DNA from: JAGGAG01 sp964638035
Lineage (GTDB): Bacteria > Gemmatimonadota > Gemmatimonadetes > Gemmatimonadales > GWC2-71-9
DNA: 64,000 nt
Direction of reading: 5' to 3'
NCBI GenBank assembly: GCA_964638035.1
Contig: CAZWXD010000001.1
Location: forward strand, 1 to 64,000
In this document: one piece after another, positions 17,871-26,795 of the stretch
Numbering within the stretch: the stretch's first letter is position 1
Layout: every line of letters begins with the position of its first letter
The notes under the pieces: model-generated
Told to the model about the DNA's origin: nothing
The model's input: only the letters and a program-made list of their open reading frames with translations
Database searches by the model: none
Made by a program: the position numbers and the translations under genes

Positions 17871-18016
17871 TCGCCGGGCCGGGGTGGGGCGCGACGTCCC
17901 GCCCCGGCCAGCTGGCGCCACCCGGGGGCAGGGGCGCACCGCGCAGGTGCGCCCGCGGTGGCGGATGGCTACAATGGAGCACCTGTCGGCCCCCCCTTCC
18001 GGAGGAATCGCCACCC

Positions 18017-18949
18017 ATGATGCGAGCGAGCCTGCTCTGGCTCTCGGAGCAGCAGAGCGTGTTCAACTTCGTGCGGCGGAACGGCCTGGCGCGGAAGTTC
18101 GCGGCGCGGTTCGTGGCGGGTGAGACGGTCGAGGAGGCGGTGCAGGCGGCCAGCGCGCTGGAGGCCAGGGGGATCCGGGCATCGCTCGACCTGCTGGGCG
18201 AGAGCGTGACCCAGGCCGCCGCGGCCGAAGCCGCGGCGGCGCAGTACGTCCGGATGGTGGACGCCATGGCCGCGGCGCACGACGAGGTCAACGTGTCCGT
18301 CAAGCTCACCCAGATGGGCCTCGACATCGACGAGGACCTCTGCTTCCGCAACATGACGCAGATCCTCGAGCGCGCCGCGGCGCACGGCGGGTTCGTGCGG
18401 CTCGACATGGAGAGTTCCGCGCACACCCAGCGGACCCTCGATTTCTTCAGCCATCGGATCCACCCGAAGTTCCCCGGGACTTGCGGGGTGGTGATCCAGT
18501 CGTGCCTGAGGCGCTCGGATGCGGACATCCAGCGCCTCATTGACATGCGGGCGCGGGTGCGGCTCTGCAAGGGTGCCTACCTGGAGCCCGCCACGGTGGC
18601 ATATCCCGAGAAGTCCGACGTGGACAAGGCGTACATCCGGCTCATGGAGCGGTTGCTGGAGCACGGCAACTATCCGGGACTGGCGACGCACGACGAGGCG
18701 ATCATCGCCCACGCACGCAAGTTCACGAAGCGCAACGGCATTGCACCGGACCGCTACGAGTTCCAGATGCTCTATGGCGTCCGGCGCGACCTGCAGGACC
18801 AGCTGGTGCAGTCAGGCTACCGGATGCGGGTGTACATCCCCTTTGGCACCCAGTGGTATCCCTACCTCATGCGGCGCCTCGCCGAACGCCCGGCCAACAT
18901 TGCGTTCATCCTGGGCAACGTCGTGAAGGAGTCCGTGCCGGGGTTGTGA
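18017..18949 (+). CDS. Proline dehydrogenase (FAD)
   Basis: 310 residues, typical of the single-domain PRODH of B. subtilis FadM/PutB type rather than the PutA fusion. GGAGG at 18001-18005 precedes the ATG at 18017 by 11 bases; an adjacent ATG at 18020 is equally possible. Family motifs: LCKGAYLEP, YEFQMLYGVRRD and IPFGTQWYPYLMRRLAERP, which includes the substrate-binding RR pair. It oxidises proline to pyrroline-5-carboxylate with electrons to quinone. It overlaps the following small gene by GTGA. Confidence 0.93.
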   Translation: MMRASLLWLSEQQSVFNFVRRNGLARKFAARFVAGETVEEAVQAASALEARGIRASLDLLGESVTQAAAAEAAAAQYVRMVDAMAAAHDEVNVSVKLTQMGLDIDEDLCFRNMTQILERAAAHGGFVRLDMESSAHTQRTLDFFSHRIHPKFPGTCGVVIQSCLRRSDADIQRLIDMRARVRLCKGAYLEPATVAYPEKSDVDKAYIRLMERLLEHGNYPGLATHDEAIIAHARKFTKRNGIAPDRYEFQMLYGVRRDLQDQLVQSGYRMRVYIPFGTQWYPYLMRRLAERPANIAFILGNVVKESVPGL

Positions 18950-19263
18950 GCGACTTCACCCTGGGTGGCTACATGGCCACCCACGACCGGTCAGCGGCGT
19001 TCAGCGGCCAGGACGGCGCGGCGTACTCGGTGGCCGTGTACGTGGAAGACGAGCCCGACGACCGCGGCCGGTTTGCAGCCTCCCTCCTGTTCGTTCGCTG
19101 GTCGCCTTCCGGTGACCGTCCCACCGGGCACGTGCACACCGGCCCCCTCGCCTGGGGCACCACGGCCGCAGAGGCCTCGGCCCGCCTGGGGGGCTGGTCG
19201 CTCTACGACGTGAAGCAGGCCCTGGATGAGGCGATCGCCGCGGCCCCGCCGGACGGCTGGTGA
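18946..19263 (+). CDS. Small hypothetical protein
   Basis: 105 residues from a GTG at 18946 that overlaps the proline dehydrogenase stop (GTGA). It is soluble with an acidic N-terminal half and a helical C-terminus (LYDVKQALDEAI). I do not recognise the family. Its own stop overlaps the rsgA start by GTGA, so it is coupled on both sides. An ATG at 18973 is an alternative start. Confidence 0.7.
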   Translation: MSDFTLGGYMATHDRSAAFSGQDGAAYSVAVYVEDEPDDRGRFAASLLFVRWSPSGDRPTGHVHTGPLAWGTTAAEASARLGGWSLYDVKQALDEAIAAAPPDGW

Positions 19264-20165
19264 CCGGCGTGCGCGGGATGGTGCTCGCGCGCGACGGCGC
19301 GGAGTACCGGGTGCAGGGCAGCGATGGCGAGGTGCGGGCGGTCCTCCGGGGCAAGGTGAAGCGTGATGCCCCGCCGGTGGTGGCGGGCGACGTGGTGCTG
19401 CTCGAGCCGGACCAGGCGGGAGCGCTCTGGGCGATCCGCGACGTGCTGCCGCGTCGCAACGTGCTGGAGCGCCGGGTCCCGCAGGGGCGCGGGGCGCGGC
19501 CAGTGGTGGCGAACGTGGACCGTGTCTTCGTGATGACCGCCGCGCGTGACCCGGCGCCCATCCCGAGCGTGCTCGACCGGCTCCTGGTGCTGGCCGAGGC
19601 AAATGACATCCCGGCGGTGCTCCTCATCAACAAGGTGGACCTCGACGCGGGCGAGGCGCTCGCCGGCCGCTACCGCGCGGCGGGGTACGAGGTGCTGCTG
19701 ATGTCCGTGCGCCTGGGTCACGGTCTGGCGGCCGTGCGCGCCTGGCTCCCCGGGCATGCCACCGTGGTGACGGGCCCGAGCGGAGCGGGGAAGTCGTCCC
19801 TGCTCAACGCCCTCGAGCCGGGTCTCGGGCTTCGCACGGGGGCCATCAGCGAGAAGGTGCGACGCGGGCGGCAGACCACCGTGGGCGCGCAGATGGTGGC
19901 CCTCGCGGCAGGGGGGTGGCTGGTGGACACGCCGGGGTTCAGTGAGGTGGGGCTCTGGGGCCTCGAACCCCGCGGCCTGGCGCAGTGCTTCCCCGAGATG
20001 CGCCCCCTCCTGGGCGCCTGCAAGTACGGGGACTGTCGGCACGTGGACGAACCCGGCTGTGCAATCCGCTCGGGGGTCACGCGGGGCGCGATAGCAGCCG
20101 GGCGCTATGAGAGCTACTGCATGCTCCTGCGCGAGACCCTGGCCGAGCCGGCAGACTGGGAGTAG
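19260..20165 (+). CDS. rsgA: Ribosome small subunit-dependent GTPase RsgA
   Basis: 301 residues. An N-terminal OB fold is followed by the circularly permuted GTPase domain: NKVDL (G4) precedes the P-loop GPSGAGKSS near residue 171, and then DTPGFSEVG (G3). The C-terminal zinc finger has Cys residues in GACKYGDCRH and EPGCAI. RsgA is a 30S ribosome maturation factor. It starts at a GTG overlapping the previous stop. Confidence 0.95.
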   Translation: MTGVRGMVLARDGAEYRVQGSDGEVRAVLRGKVKRDAPPVVAGDVVLLEPDQAGALWAIRDVLPRRNVLERRVPQGRGARPVVANVDRVFVMTAARDPAPIPSVLDRLLVLAEANDIPAVLLINKVDLDAGEALAGRYRAAGYEVLLMSVRLGHGLAAVRAWLPGHATVVTGPSGAGKSSLLNALEPGLGLRTGAISEKVRRGRQTTVGAQMVALAAGGWLVDTPGFSEVGLWGLEPRGLAQCFPEMRPLLGACKYGDCRHVDEPGCAIRSGVTRGAIAAGRYESYCMLLRETLAEPADWE

Positions 20166-20218
20166 GCCCGCAAGTTCGCCCAGCGGGCGCCGCGACTCCC
20201 GGCCTTCGCCAGGGTGCG

Positions 20219-21454
20219 GTGCAGGCTGCTGCGCGTGCCGCCGGCGATCGCCGTCCGGTACGTCACTTGCCCGGATACCGGGGATCCTCGTCCCCGGGGC
20301 CGGACCTGATCCAGCGTGCCACGATTCCACATCCCGTACCGCGCGCACTGCTCCTGGTGGAGCAGCGTGACTGGATGGCGGCCGGTCGCCTGCCCTTCCT
20401 GCTGCGGCAGGCGGGGCTGGCGGTGGACGTGTACGCCCGCCGGGGCGCCCTCGCGCGGCGGTCGCGGCACGTGGCACGCCGCCTGGATGCCCCGGACGGC
20501 GAGCTTCCCTACTTCGACGAACTCCGGCGGCTCCTCGAGGCCCGGGGTGACGAATGGTGCTGGGTCGTCCCCGTCACCGACGTGGACGTGCGCGGGCTCG
20601 CCATGCGGGCGCGTGACCGGTGGGCGGCAGCCATCCTGCCGGCGCGGCCGGAGCGCGAGGTGATCCAGGCCCTGCTCTCGAAGGCGGCGATGGACGGCTT
20701 GCTGGGCCGCCACGGCGTCCCGGTGCCACGCTCACGGGTGGTGCAGGACCTCGGCGGCCTGCAGGCCTTTGCGGCGGAGGTGAATGGGCCGGTGCTGCTC
20801 AAGCCGGTTGACGGGGTGGCGGGCGGGGGCGTGGTGCTGGTGGAATCGCGCGACATGCTGGAGGATGCCCTCGTTCGCGTGGTGGCGCGACATCCGTCAG
20901 TGATGGTCCAGGAGTTCGTGCGCGGCCGCGTGGGCTTCTGCCAGGCGGTGTTCGACACCGGGCGGCTCGTCGCCTGGATGACGGCGTGGAAGTCACGTAC
21001 CTGGCCCGGGCCGTTCGGGCCGTCGAGTGAGGTGACCTTCGCGCTGGTGCCAGGGGCCGGCGCCGTGGCGACGCGCATCGGGGAGGTGCTGGGTTTTCAC
21101 GGACTCCTGTCGTGGGACTTCATCGAGGAAGAGGACACCGGGCGGCTGGTGGTGGTGGAGGTCAATGCGCGCCCCGTGGGCCTCATGGCGCGCGCATCAG
21201 ATGCCGGCGTGGACTTCGCGGCCGCGATCCGCAGCCTCCTCTTCGGGGTGCCGGTCGAGGGGCATGTCGGCGGCACCCGGCAGGTGCGAACGGTGCCCCT
21301 CTTTCCCCAGGAGCTGGTGCGGAGCGTGCGCGAGCGGGACATCCGCTCGCTGGTGGGCGCCATCTCGCCCCGCGGGCTGGCCGACGTGCCATGGACGGAC
21401 CCGGCGCTGCTGTCGGCCCAGCTGCGCCAGGCGGTGCGGAGCATGATCGGGTAG
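20219..21454 (+). CDS. ATP-grasp domain protein
   Basis: Up to 411 residues. The central region has ATP-grasp features: LLKPVDGVAGGGVVLV, the VMVQEFVRG segment, and VVVEVNARP for metal binding, as in carbamoyl-phosphate synthase-like ligases. The substrate is unknown; it would join a carboxylate to an amine or thiol with ATP. The start is uncertain. A GTG at 20219 opens the frame, but the first 35 residues look low-complexity, and the conserved part begins near ALLLVEQRDWMAAG (about 20341). A non-ATG start nearer that point is possible. Confidence 0.75.
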   Translation: MQAAARAAGDRRPVRHLPGYRGSSSPGPDLIQRATIPHPVPRALLLVEQRDWMAAGRLPFLLRQAGLAVDVYARRGALARRSRHVARRLDAPDGELPYFDELRRLLEARGDEWCWVVPVTDVDVRGLAMRARDRWAAAILPARPEREVIQALLSKAAMDGLLGRHGVPVPRSRVVQDLGGLQAFAAEVNGPVLLKPVDGVAGGGVVLVESRDMLEDALVRVVARHPSVMVQEFVRGRVGFCQAVFDTGRLVAWMTAWKSRTWPGPFGPSSEVTFALVPGAGAVATRIGEVLGFHGLLSWDFIEEEDTGRLVVVEVNARPVGLMARASDAGVDFAAAIRSLLFGVPVEGHVGGTRQVRTVPLFPQELVRSVRERDIRSLVGAISPRGLADVPWTDPALLSAQLRQAVRSMIG

Positions 21455-21462
21455 GGCGGGGG

Positions 21463-21786
21463 TCAGCCGCCGTGCTTGCGGGTCCAGCGGCCGGCGTCGC
21501 GGGTCTCCACCTTGTGCATCATCCGGTCGAACGCCGCGTCGAGGTCGATCCCCTCGCGGTTGGCCATGCAGATCAGCACGAAGATGATGTCGGCCATCTC
21601 CATCCCCATGTCCCCCTCCGGCTCGTCCCGCTTCTTCGTCTTCTGGCCATGGCGGTGGTTCACCTCGCGAGCCAGCTCGCCCGTCTCCTCGGCGAGCCGA
21701 GCCAGGTTGGTGAGCGGGGCGAAGTAGCCCTCCTCGTACTGGGAGATCCAGGCATGGACGCGGGCCTGGGCAGCGCTGAACGACAT
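21463..21786 (-). CDS. MazG-like nucleotide pyrophosphohydrolase
   Basis: 107 residues from the ATG at 21786. The motif LAEETGELAREVN gives the EExxE metal site, and EMADIIFVLICMAN the downstream acidic residue, as in the all-alpha NTP pyrophosphatase (MazG/DUF84-like) family. It probably hydrolyses non-canonical NTPs as house-cleaning. Single domain, unlike double-domain MazG. It follows the pilin-like cluster on the same strand, 17 bases after the previous stop. Confidence 0.85.
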   Translation of the reverse strand: MSFSAAQARVHAWISQYEEGYFAPLTNLARLAEETGELAREVNHRHGQKTKKRDEPEGDMGMEMADIIFVLICMANREGIDLDAAFDRMMHKVETRDAGRWTRKHGG

Positions 21787-21803
21787 CGGGGGGTGTCCTG
21801 TGG

Positions 21804-22934
21804 TCAGTTGTCGGGCCAGTTGTCGATCCAGGCGTTGGCAACCGGCATGAGGCGGCCGTAGCGCTCCAGGGCGCGCTCCACGTTGCACGAGTGGTAGTAG
21901 AGTTGGATCCGGTCGCCTGCGGTGGCGCCCATGTCGCTCTCCGTGAAGTACGGGGGGCCCGCGAACAGCTTGATGTCGAGCCCCGAGATGATCGCGCCGA
22001 GCACCGTGGCCGGCGGCGAGTTCCCCTTCACGATGAGCTGCCGGCCCACCAGGATCACGCCTTCCCAGCGGAACCCCGAGCGGATCACCAGGCTGTCGCG
22101 GACGACGATGAGCCCGCGACCGGACTGCATGGAATCGATGGTCATCGAGCCGTTGACCCGGATGACACGCCAGACGCCAGGGACGTCGAGCGGCCACGCC
22201 CCAGGGGTCGCCGGGGTGGCGTCCGGGGTGCCCAGCACCGACCCGTTGATGATGGAGTCCCACGCGATGAGCACCATCGCGGCCGCCTGCGCATTGTGGC
22301 TCCCGCTGCCGCCAAGGCGAAGCACGGGCTGCGAGCCCACCGGGTTGGGCGGCGCATTGAAGCCGTCCACGAAGGCGGCCGGCGGGTCAAGGCTGTCGGG
22401 AATCGCGATGCCGGCCACCGGGGGCGCCACGTTGCAGGAGTCGAAGCCACTCACGATGCCCTGCCCACCGATGGAGCGCAGGCCGGCGAGGGCGGTCCAG
22501 GCCGCATGCACGCTCATGGAAGACTGCCAGGCGGCGTACTGGGCCAGGGTGCGCTGCGCCGCAGGGGTGGCCGCATCGTAGGCCACCGAGCCGCGACTGA
22601 TGCCGCGCGAGCGGATCACGAAGAGCGGCGGGTCGTTGCCGACCTTCTGTCGCACCTGCCGCGCGAGCACCCAGGCGGTGTCCCGGTTGCCAATGCGAAA
22701 GGCCACGCTGTCCCCGCTCACCGGGACGCTGTCCTCCCACGCGAAGTACATCTCGAGGCCCGATTGGGCCACCGCGAACGCATCGACCTGGGCCTGCTGG
22801 TCGCCGACGATCCGGCGCTCCTCGGAGACCCGCATGAAGCCGGTGCCGATGCCGAGGGCCAGCAGCACCATGAGGATGATGACGAGGGGCAGCGAGAAGC
22901 CGCGGCGGTCGAGGGTCGGTGCCAGGCGGGACAT
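21804..22934 (-). CDS. PilX-like type IV pilus/T2SS accessory protein
   Basis: 376 residues. A short charged leader ends in DRRG followed by FSLPLVIILMVLLALGIGTG, a class III signal-like hydrophobic helix. Residue +5 is Leu or Pro rather than Glu, as in PilX/GspK-type minor pilins. The long globular domain contains repeats of SGF/GSG type and VIRVNGSMTIDSMQSGRGLI, resembling PilX assembly proteins. It is the last of four pilin-like genes (24733 to 21804), each closely spaced. Probably part of a pseudopilus tip. Confidence 0.75.
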   Translation of the reverse strand: MSRLAPTLDRRGFSLPLVIILMVLLALGIGTGFMRVSEERRIVGDQQAQVDAFAVAQSGLEMYFAWEDSVPVSGDSVAFRIGNRDTAWVLARQVRQKVGNDPPLFVIRSRGISRGSVAYDAATPAAQRTLAQYAAWQSSMSVHAAWTALAGLRSIGGQGIVSGFDSCNVAPPVAGIAIPDSLDPPAAFVDGFNAPPNPVGSQPVLRLGGSGSHNAQAAAMVLIAWDSIINGSVLGTPDATPATPGAWPLDVPGVWRVIRVNGSMTIDSMQSGRGLIVVRDSLVIRSGFRWEGVILVGRQLIVKGNSPPATVLGAIISGLDIKLFAGPPYFTESDMGATAGDRIQLYYHSCNVERALERYGRLMPVANAWIDNWPDN

Positions 22935-23818
22935 CAGGTCATTCGGTTCATGAAGAAGACGGCGGTGCGGACATGGACCCGCCTGGGCCCGTCCAGGCCG
23001 GCCGTGGCCGGGTCACTCATGCCGTCGAGGTTCACCTGGATGCCACGGACGTTGGGCCAGGACGCCGAGCCGGGAATCGCCGTGGCGGCAGTGTCCTGCC
23101 CCAGGAGGATGAGGCCGAACCGGGCGGTGCTGTCGAACGGTGCTGCGAGTTCCTCCTCCCGCCACCCGCTGCCATCCCACACGGCCCGGAAGAGCCCCGT
23201 GGCGGAATCCACCGCCACCGAGGGCGCAAAGCGGTAGCGCACCCGCTGGTAGAGCAGGATGGTGCTGCCGGCACCCTGCGCGGGACTTGGCGTGCTCCAC
23301 CCCATGCTCACGATCGTGCCTGCGGGCGTAGCCCCCGCCGCGGGTACGGGGGTGACGCCCGCCGTCGTGCAGTCGGCACTGGGCGGGGTGACCATTGTTG
23401 GCGGGGTGGAGCCGTCCCGGTAGGTGTACACGCCCGATGATGACAGGCGCCACGCGAACCCCCCGAACCGGCTCGAGTCGTCGGGGTCGCGGGGGAGGAG
23501 GCTCACCACGAGGGGACTGACCCCGCCGGTGCAGGCAATCCCGATGGCGTAGGGCACCCGCACCTCGATGCGCTTCGCGTCACTTGCCGCGTCCCTCAGC
23601 CCGCCGCTTGCCTCGACCGCACGCAGGTCGTTGAGCAGCCGGTTGATCGAGCCGCGCGACACCATGCGTGCCTCGCGCCAGGCCTCGTTCTGCCGGGTGG
23701 CCTTGCTCTGCGTGAGCATGACCTTGATGAGCGCCGCGCCAGCCAGGGACGCAATGGTGAGGGCGATGAGCAGCTCCACCAGTGTCACGCCGCGGCGCCC
23801 CGTCCAGGCAGGTATCAC
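22934..23818 (-). CDS. PilW-like prepilin
   Basis: 294 residues from a GTG at 23818 that overlaps the preceding stop (GTGA). The leader WTGRRG precedes VTLVELLIALTIASLAGAAL: a Gly at -1 and Glu at +5 of the mature protein form the prepilin peptidase site. The soluble domain is Ser/Thr-rich. It is expected to be a minor pilin or pseudopilin inserted in the inner membrane before assembly. Confidence 0.8.
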   Translation of the reverse strand: MIPAWTGRRGVTLVELLIALTIASLAGAALIKVMLTQSKATRQNEAWREARMVSRGSINRLLNDLRAVEASGGLRDAASDAKRIEVRVPYAIGIACTGGVSPLVVSLLPRDPDDSSRFGGFAWRLSSSGVYTYRDGSTPPTMVTPPSADCTTAGVTPVPAAGATPAGTIVSMGWSTPSPAQGAGSTILLYQRVRYRFAPSVAVDSATGLFRAVWDGSGWREEELAAPFDSTARFGLILLGQDTAATAIPGSASWPNVRGIQVNLDGMSDPATAGLDGPRRVHVRTAVFFMNRMT

Positions 23819-24219
23819 AGGGAGTTGAACGGGTTGGCACGCGCCAGGTTGACCCGGTAGATCACGACCGTGTCGGGGCGAGTACTGGCACTGTCCACCG
23901 GCGTGATGATGACCCGCACCTTGCGCAGCTGCGGCAGCGTGTCCGTCAGCGTGACACAACTGGTGAAGGGGAAGCTGCCCACGGTGAACGTGGTGCAGCC
24001 GGCGACGGCCGACAGGGTGCTGAAGGGCATGGCTGCAAGGCGTGTCACCTGTGCGACCGACGCGGCGGTGCGCTCCTGGCTTCGCGTGACCGACCTGGAC
24101 ATGCCCGACATGCGCATCAGGAGCGGCCCCGTCACCGCCACGACCAGGCTGAACAGCGCCAGGGTGGCGAGGACCTCGATGAGCGTGACGCCGCGGCGGC
24201 CTCCCATGGGCTCACCCAC
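23815..24219 (-). CDS. PilV/GspI-like prepilin
   Basis: 134 residues. Leader MGEPMGGRRG followed by VTLIEVLATLALFSLVVAV, giving the G/V cleavage site and Glu at +5. The short globular domain contains two cysteines (GCTTF and TSCVT) that could form a disulfide. It overlaps both neighbouring genes of the pilin cluster. Confidence 0.8.
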   Translation of the reverse strand: MGEPMGGRRGVTLIEVLATLALFSLVVAVTGPLLMRMSGMSRSVTRSQERTAASVAQVTRLAAMPFSTLSAVAGCTTFTVGSFPFTSCVTLTDTLPQLRKVRVIITPVDSASTRPDTVVIYRVNLARANPFNSL

Positions 24220-24733
24220 GCTCCACCCGCACCATGCCCGCCGACGACATCGTGACCCGCCGGCGCGAATCGCCCTTGACCAGGGTGATGGTGAAAGGCG
24301 CGGTGCCGATCTGGGCCACGCCGAAGGGCATGACCTTCACGGTGGGCTCGGAGAGGGTGAGCGAGTCGAGCGCGAACTCACTGGAGCCCCCCAGGCTCCG
24401 GCGCAGGCAGAGCTGTCCAGGGACGACGCAGTCACGGACCTCGAGGATCATGGTGGGGCACGACACCGTGGAGCCCTCACACGCCACCGTCACCGGCTTC
24501 CGCTGGCGGCTGGCCAGCGTGAAGCTCCGCTCCAGTGTCAGCGCGATGAGGCCGGCCGCGCGGTCCACCGTGACCGACTCGACCGACCGGTCGACCCTGG
24601 GTATCGCGGTCAGCACCATGATCCCGACCAGGATGATGACGACCCCGATCTCGATGATGGAAAAGCCCGCTCGCCACGAACGTGGTTGCACGCCCCCTCC
24701 CGCCGGCTGGCCCAACCTGCGCAATATATGCAT
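24212..24733 (-). CDS. GspH/FimT-like pseudopilin
   Basis: 173 residues. The leader ends in WRAG before FSIIEIGVVIILVGIMVLTA (Glu at +5). A DRAAGLIALTLERSFTLASRQ helix and a beta-rich tail with cysteines (VACEGSTVSC, RDCVVPGQLC) follow, as in GspH/FimT proteins. It is the first gene of the pilin-like cluster. A later start is possible, since the 22-residue leader is long. Confidence 0.8.
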   Translation of the reverse strand: MHILRRLGQPAGGGVQPRSWRAGFSIIEIGVVIILVGIMVLTAIPRVDRSVESVTVDRAAGLIALTLERSFTLASRQRKPVTVACEGSTVSCPTMILEVRDCVVPGQLCLRRSLGGSSEFALDSLTLSEPTVKVMPFGVAQIGTAPFTITLVKGDSRRRVTMSSAGMVRVERG

Positions 24734-24805
24734 CGCCGCACACGGCTGCTTTGACGAATCGCGCCCTGCACGATACTGTCCGCTACCCTAGCCACGACCC
24801 TGCTG

Positions 24806-25054
24806 ATGCGCTCCCGCGAACGGATCCTCGAGAACCTCGAAGGGCTCTACCGGGACTCGTACGACCGTGCTGCCGCCGAGGGGCACGAAGCCCGGAAACT
24901 CGACCTGGAGAACGCGTACATGCGCGACCAGCTCATGCTGGAAATCCTCCTCGACATCCGCGACCTGTTCTCGGTGGCGCCTGCCGCCGGGAAGCAGGGC
25001 ACCACGGCCCTGGAGACACTGGAACGGCTGCGCAGCCTGGCGAGGGGCCGGTGA
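24806..25054 (+). CDS. Small conserved-looking helical protein
   Basis: 82 residues, charged and helical (ARKLDLENAYMRDQLMLEILL), without membrane segment or cysteine. The family is not recognised. Its stop overlaps the amidohydrolase start (GTGA), so the two are probably co-expressed. Confidence 0.6.
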   Translation: MRSRERILENLEGLYRDSYDRAAAEGHEARKLDLENAYMRDQLMLEILLDIRDLFSVAPAAGKQGTTALETLERLRSLARGR

Positions 25055-26715
25055 GCCTGCCGCGCCGCACCTGGGTGGCCGCCCTGGCCGCGCTCGCTGC
25101 CTGCACCAGCCGGCAGCCTCCCCCCGACATCATCGCCATTGGGCATGTGTGGACCGGCGACTCCTCGTTGCCCAGGGCGCAGGCCGTCAGCACCCGTGGC
25201 GACAGCATCATCTTCGTGGGCGACAGCAGCGCCGCGCTCCGCGCCGCGTCGCCGGCAACCCGGATCTTCCGCGGGGCGATGGTCACGCCGGGCTTCGGCG
25301 ATGCCCACGCCCACTTCCTCGATGGCGGCTTCCAGCTCGCGTCGGTGGACCTCCGCGACGCACGGACGCCCGCGGAGTTCACCGCGCGCATCAAGCGATA
25401 TGCCGCCGGCCTTCCCAGGGGCACCTGGATCCTCGGCGGCAACTGGGACCACGAGAACTGGGGCGGCCAGGAGCCCACCAGGCACTGGATAGACTCGATC
25501 ACCCCGGATCATCCCGTCTTCGTGAGCCGACTCGACGGCCACATGGGCCTTGCAAATTCGCTGGCCCTGCGCCTGGCTGGTATGGGCCGCGAAGCCCATG
25601 CCATCCCGGGTGGCACCATCGTGCGCGACAAGCAGGGGGAGTTGACCGGCCTCCTCAAGGACGAAGCGTCTGGCCCGATCTGGGCCGTGGTGCCGACGCC
25701 CGCAGCGGTGCAGTACGACTCGGCTTTGGCTCGGGCCACGCGCTGGGCCGCTGCCCACGGCGTCACCACCGTGGACGGGGTTTCGATGGGGTTCCTCGAT
25801 TACGCCGCCCTGCAACGCGCCCATCGCGACGGTCGGCTGGTCACCCGGGTGCATGGCTACTTTCCGCTTGGCCTGTGGCGCATGACGGCCGACTCGGTCC
25901 GGGCCTGGGGTCCGGGCGATGCCATGCTCAGGGCTCAGGGGGTGAAGGGGTTCGTGGACGGATCCCTCGGCTCCACGACGGCACTCTTCTTCGACCCGTA
26001 CCTTGATGCGCCAGGCGACCGCGGCCTCTTGACGACGCCGGCGGAATCCCTGGCGGCATGGATCGGCGGGGCGGACAGCGCCGGCCTGCAGGTGGTGGTG
26101 CACGCCATTGGTGATCGTGCCAACGCCCTGCTGCTGGGCATTTATGACAGCGTGGGCACGGCGCACGGGCCCCGGGACCGGCGCTTCCGGGTGGAGCACG
26201 CGCAGCACCTGCGGAAGGCCGACATTGCCCTGTTCGGCCGGCTCGGGGTCATCGCCTCCGTGCAGCCTTATCACCTGGCCGATGATGGACGCTGGGCCCA
26301 CAAGCGGCTCGATCCGGCCCGCCTCGCTGGCACCTATGCGTTCCGCTCCCTCCTCGACGCTGGTGCGGTGCTCGCGTTCGGGTCCGATTGGACGGTGGCG
26401 CCACTCGATCCCATTCTCGGGATGCATGCTGCGGTCACGCGGGAGACGCTCGACGGCGCCAACCCCGAAGGGTGGATCCCGGAGCAGAGAATCAGCGTGG
26501 AGGAGGCCCTGGCCGCCTACACCCGGGGCGTGGCATACGCCCACTTCCGGGAGGCGCGGGAGGGGATGATCAAGCCGGGCATGGTTGCCGACCTGGTGGT
26601 CCTCGACCACGACCTGACAGCGATTCCGCCGAGGGAAATCAAGGAAACACATGTACTTGCGACGGTAGTCGCGGGGCGGGTGGCGTACGAGGCGGTCGCG
26701 AAGGGGGCTGAGTAG
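25051..26715 (+). CDS. Amidohydrolase 3 (YtcJ-like) lipoprotein
   Basis: 554 residues from a GTG at 25051. The N-terminus has a lipobox (ALAALAAC), implying an envelope-anchored enzyme. The metal-dependent hydrolase core shows DAHAHFLDG (the HxH site), HAIGDRAN, FRVEHAQHL and FGSDWTVAP with the catalytic Asp. This is the amidohydrolase 3 / YtcJ layout, a group whose members act on N-acyl or cyclic amides. The substrate cannot be told from sequence. Confidence 0.88.
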   Translation: MSLPRRTWVAALAALAACTSRQPPPDIIAIGHVWTGDSSLPRAQAVSTRGDSIIFVGDSSAALRAASPATRIFRGAMVTPGFGDAHAHFLDGGFQLASVDLRDARTPAEFTARIKRYAAGLPRGTWILGGNWDHENWGGQEPTRHWIDSITPDHPVFVSRLDGHMGLANSLALRLAGMGREAHAIPGGTIVRDKQGELTGLLKDEASGPIWAVVPTPAAVQYDSALARATRWAAAHGVTTVDGVSMGFLDYAALQRAHRDGRLVTRVHGYFPLGLWRMTADSVRAWGPGDAMLRAQGVKGFVDGSLGSTTALFFDPYLDAPGDRGLLTTPAESLAAWIGGADSAGLQVVVHAIGDRANALLLGIYDSVGTAHGPRDRRFRVEHAQHLRKADIALFGRLGVIASVQPYHLADDGRWAHKRLDPARLAGTYAFRSLLDAGAVLAFGSDWTVAPLDPILGMHAAVTRETLDGANPEGWIPEQRISVEEALAAYTRGVAYAHFREAREGMIKPGMVADLVVLDHDLTAIPPREIKETHVLATVVAGRVAYEAVAKGAE

Positions 26716-26795
26716 CCAGCCCCTCCGCTTAACCGCTATCTTCACCGGGTTCCGGGCCCGATTGGGTCCTGTCCGTGCCCCCTTGCCCGAGTCCC

